Shown here: piece after piece, positions 13,670-15,109 of the stretch | Numbering within the stretch: the first letter of the stretch is position 1 | Layout of the letters: each line of letters starts with the position of its first letter | Assembly (NCBI GenBank): GCA_022824605.1 | Contig: JAJDZO010000391.1 | Span: 1-15,109 of the forward strand | DNA: 15,109 bases | From: Acidimicrobiia bacterium | GTDB lineage: Bacteria; Actinomycetota; Acidimicrobiia; Acidimicrobiales; Aldehydirespiratoraceae | Reading direction: 5' to 3' | Notes under the pieces: model-generated | The model's database searches: none | Told to the model about the DNA's origin: nothing | The model's input: only the letters and a program-made list of their open reading frames with translations | Made by a program: the position numbers and the translations under genes

Positions 13670-14392
13670 ATGACGTTGCCATCCGGCGCGGTGGCCGTCG
13701 TGACGGGCGGAGGGTCGGGCGTCGGTCTGGCTTGCGCCGCCGCACTGTCGGCCCGCGACGCTCGCTGCGTACTGGTCGGGCGACGCGATGACCGGCTACA
13801 GGCGGCGACCGAGAGTCTCGACGGTGCGGCCTCAATCGTGGCGGCTGACCTGACCGTTGAGGGCGAGCCGGAGCGGACAATTCAGACCGTCCTTGCCGCC
13901 CGTGGCCGTATCGACGTGATCGTGCACAGCGCCGGCATGTTCGACAAGGCCTCCGCACCGGATGTCACCGCAGACCATTGGCGTCGTGTCATGGACGTCA
14001 ATCTGGACGCGGTCATGGCGTTGACCCGGGCCGGCTGGGAGGCGCTGAGCGACTCCGGCGGCCAGATCGTGCTGATCAGCAGCATCGCCGCGGTGCAGGC
14101 CTTCGAGGGCAACGCGGCCTACGCCGCCTCCAAGGGCGGCCTCAACGCGCTGGGCGAGGTGCTGCGGCTGGAGGGGCGGGACCGCGGCATCAGGGTGATC
14201 ACGCTGTGCCCGGCCCAGATCGACACCGAACTGTGGGACGGCAAGGCCCCCGACCCCGTCCGGGCTCGGATGATGCCCGCGGCCGGGGTGGGCGAACTGG
14301 TGGCCGACCTGCTCGGCGCCGACCGACGCATCGACATCGGACCGGTCACCATCAGACCGATCCAGGATCCCTGGGTCGAGCCCGAACCGTGA
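13670..14392 (+). CDS. Short-chain dehydrogenase/reductase (SDR), second
   Basis: A classical SDR of 240 aa. Cofactor motif TGGGSGVG (12-19), HSAG (86-89) in place of the usual NNAG, N111, catalytic Ser at about 137-138 (ISSIA), Y151 and K155 in YAASK, and a PAQIDTELW loop (181-189) after beta-6. VLVGRRDDRL (34-43) after beta-2 suggests NADP(H). It differs clearly from the other SDR of the window. It starts 7 nt after the coiled-coil gene and is followed after 34 nt by the luciferase-like gene, so all three probably share one transcript. The substrate is unknown. A weak ribosome binding site suggests that translation depends on the upstream gene. Confidence 0.9.
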   Translation: MTLPSGAVAVVTGGGSGVGLACAAALSARDARCVLVGRRDDRLQAATESLDGAASIVAADLTVEGEPERTIQTVLAARGRIDVIVHSAGMFDKASAPDVTADHWRRVMDVNLDAVMALTRAGWEALSDSGGQIVLISSIAAVQAFEGNAAYAASKGGLNALGEVLRLEGRDRGIRVITLCPAQIDTELWDGKAPDPVRARMMPAAGVGELVADLLGADRRIDIGPVTIRPIQDPWVEPEP

Positions 14393-14426
14393 CCAGCCTT
14401 GGCGACTTCGTCGACGAGGGCCGGCC

Positions 14427-15109
14427 ATGACCGCGGGCCGTATCGATTTGGGACTGCAGATTGTGCCGACGATGGGTTCGGCTGAGCTGATCGACACCAT
14501 CGTGGTGGCGGAGGAGCTGGGCTACTCGTATTGCATGGTGGCCGACGAGGGACTGATGCTCGACGTGTACGCCGTTCTCGGCGCGGCAGCCCGGGCCACC
14601 AGCACAATCCGTCTGGGGGCGGTCACCAACCCCTACACCCGCCACCCGGCGGCCACCGCGGCAGCCCTCGCCACCGTCGACGAGATGAGCGGGGGCCGGG
14701 CCTTCGTGACCCTGGTGGCCGGCGGCACGATGGTGCTACATCCGATGGGACTGGAACGCTCGGCCCCGCTGGCGATGATGGCCGACACCATCGAGGCGCT
14801 GCGTCTGCTGTGGCGGGGTGAGCCGGTCACCTGGCAGGGTCAGCGGCTCTCGCTGGAGGGCGCTCAGCTCACCACCGGCACCCACTCGATCCCGATCTGG
14901 GTGGCCGCCCGGGGCGAGAAGATGCTCTCGCTGGCCGGCACGCACGCCGACGGGCTGGTCCTGATGGTGAAGTCCGATCTCGGCGACGCCTTCGCGGTAG
15001 CCGAGCAGGCACGGGCCGAGGCCGGCGCCGAGCCGCTCACCCGCGTCTACCTCGACCGGCTGGCCTACAAGCCCGAGATGATCGAGGAGGCCAAGCACCT
15101 CTACGGCTA
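14427..15109 (+). CDS. Luciferase-like (LLM class) flavin/F420-dependent oxidoreductase, 3' truncated by window end
   Basis: The first 227 residues of a TIM-barrel oxidoreductase of the bacterial luciferase-like family; the frame is open at the window end. Features are IDLGLQIVPT (6-15), LGYSYCMVADE (31-41), the strongly conserved IRLGAVTNPYTRHPAATA (61-78), DEMSGGRAFVTLVAGG (85-100), IEALRLLWRGE (122-132) and IPIWVAARGEKMLSLAGTHADG (split as 155-165 and 166-176). The TNPYTRHP/SGGRA pattern is typical of F420-dependent members, including methylene-tetrahydromethanopterin reductase (Mer) and F420 dehydrogenases. Calling it Mer would go too far: that name is widely over-applied, and the C-terminus is missing. 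Start ATG 14427 has only a weak GAGGG ribosome binding site. Its presence near an Mch homolog is suggestive. Confidence 0.88.
   Translation, partial: MTAGRIDLGLQIVPTMGSAELIDTIVVAEELGYSYCMVADEGLMLDVYAVLGAAARATSTIRLGAVTNPYTRHPAATAAALATVDEMSGGRAFVTLVAGGTMVLHPMGLERSAPLAMMADTIEALRLLWRGEPVTWQGQRLSLEGAQLTTGTHSIPIWVAARGEKMLSLAGTHADGLVLMVKSDLGDAFAVAEQARAEAGAEPLTRVYLDRLAYKPEMIEEAKHLYG

Overview
The window is GC-rich, densely packed bacterial DNA with frequent GTG starts. It most resembles an actinobacterium of the class Acidimicrobiia. The main clue is the C-terminal S-layer homology (SLH) repeats in a secreted penicillin-binding protein, which carry the 'GC...FC(P)' cysteine pattern I associate with that group. 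A luciferase-like oxidoreductase of F420 type and a probable leaderless promoter also fit. Species and habitat cannot be read from the sequence.

Layout. Two genes lie on the minus strand: a Rieske oxygenase alpha subunit (34-1215, possibly to 1302) and, upstream of it, a PBP4/DacB-type D-Ala-D-Ala carboxypeptidase with SLH repeats (1343-3322). A 308-bp divergent intergenic region follows. The plus strand then carries an amidase (3631-5217), a second Rieske oxygenase (5334-6503), a flavin-reductase-like protein (6542-7228) and the two subunits of a thiamine-diphosphate 2-oxoacid dehydrogenase E1 (7228-8205 and 8202-9245). The last three are tightly joined, with 1-nt and 4-nt overlaps at their junctions.

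From about 9246 to 11018 there is an accessory island. It holds an operator-like inverted repeat, an intact AbiEi-type antitoxin, an AbiEii toxin cut after about 130 residues and fused in frame to the C-terminal end of an IS1595-type transposase, and a 48-residue stump of a secreted SLH protein. After the island the metabolic genes resume: a free-standing lipoyl-domain protein (11105-11374), an SDR dehydrogenase (11377-12153) and a clear homolog of methenyltetrahydromethanopterin cyclohydrolase, Mch (12183-13142). A new promoter then drives a small membrane-anchored coiled-coil protein (13228-13662), followed by a second SDR (13670-14392) and a luciferase-like flavin/F420 oxidoreductase that runs off the window (14427-15109).

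How the genes may work together (inference). Rieske oxygenases plus an amidase suggest oxidative breakdown of an amide- or N/O-methyl-containing compound. E1 alpha/beta, the lone lipoyl protein and the SDR look like the next steps. The Mch homolog suggests that a one-carbon unit, such as formaldehyde from Rieske demethylation, may pass through a methanopterin-like carrier. No E2 acyltransferase, E3, ferredoxin or ferredoxin reductase, and no other dedicated methanopterin-pathway enzyme apart from a loosely Mer-like LLM protein, is present in the window. The island appears to have landed inside what was probably one E1alpha-E1beta-lipoyl-SDR-Mch cluster. No rRNA, tRNA or CRISPR array was seen.
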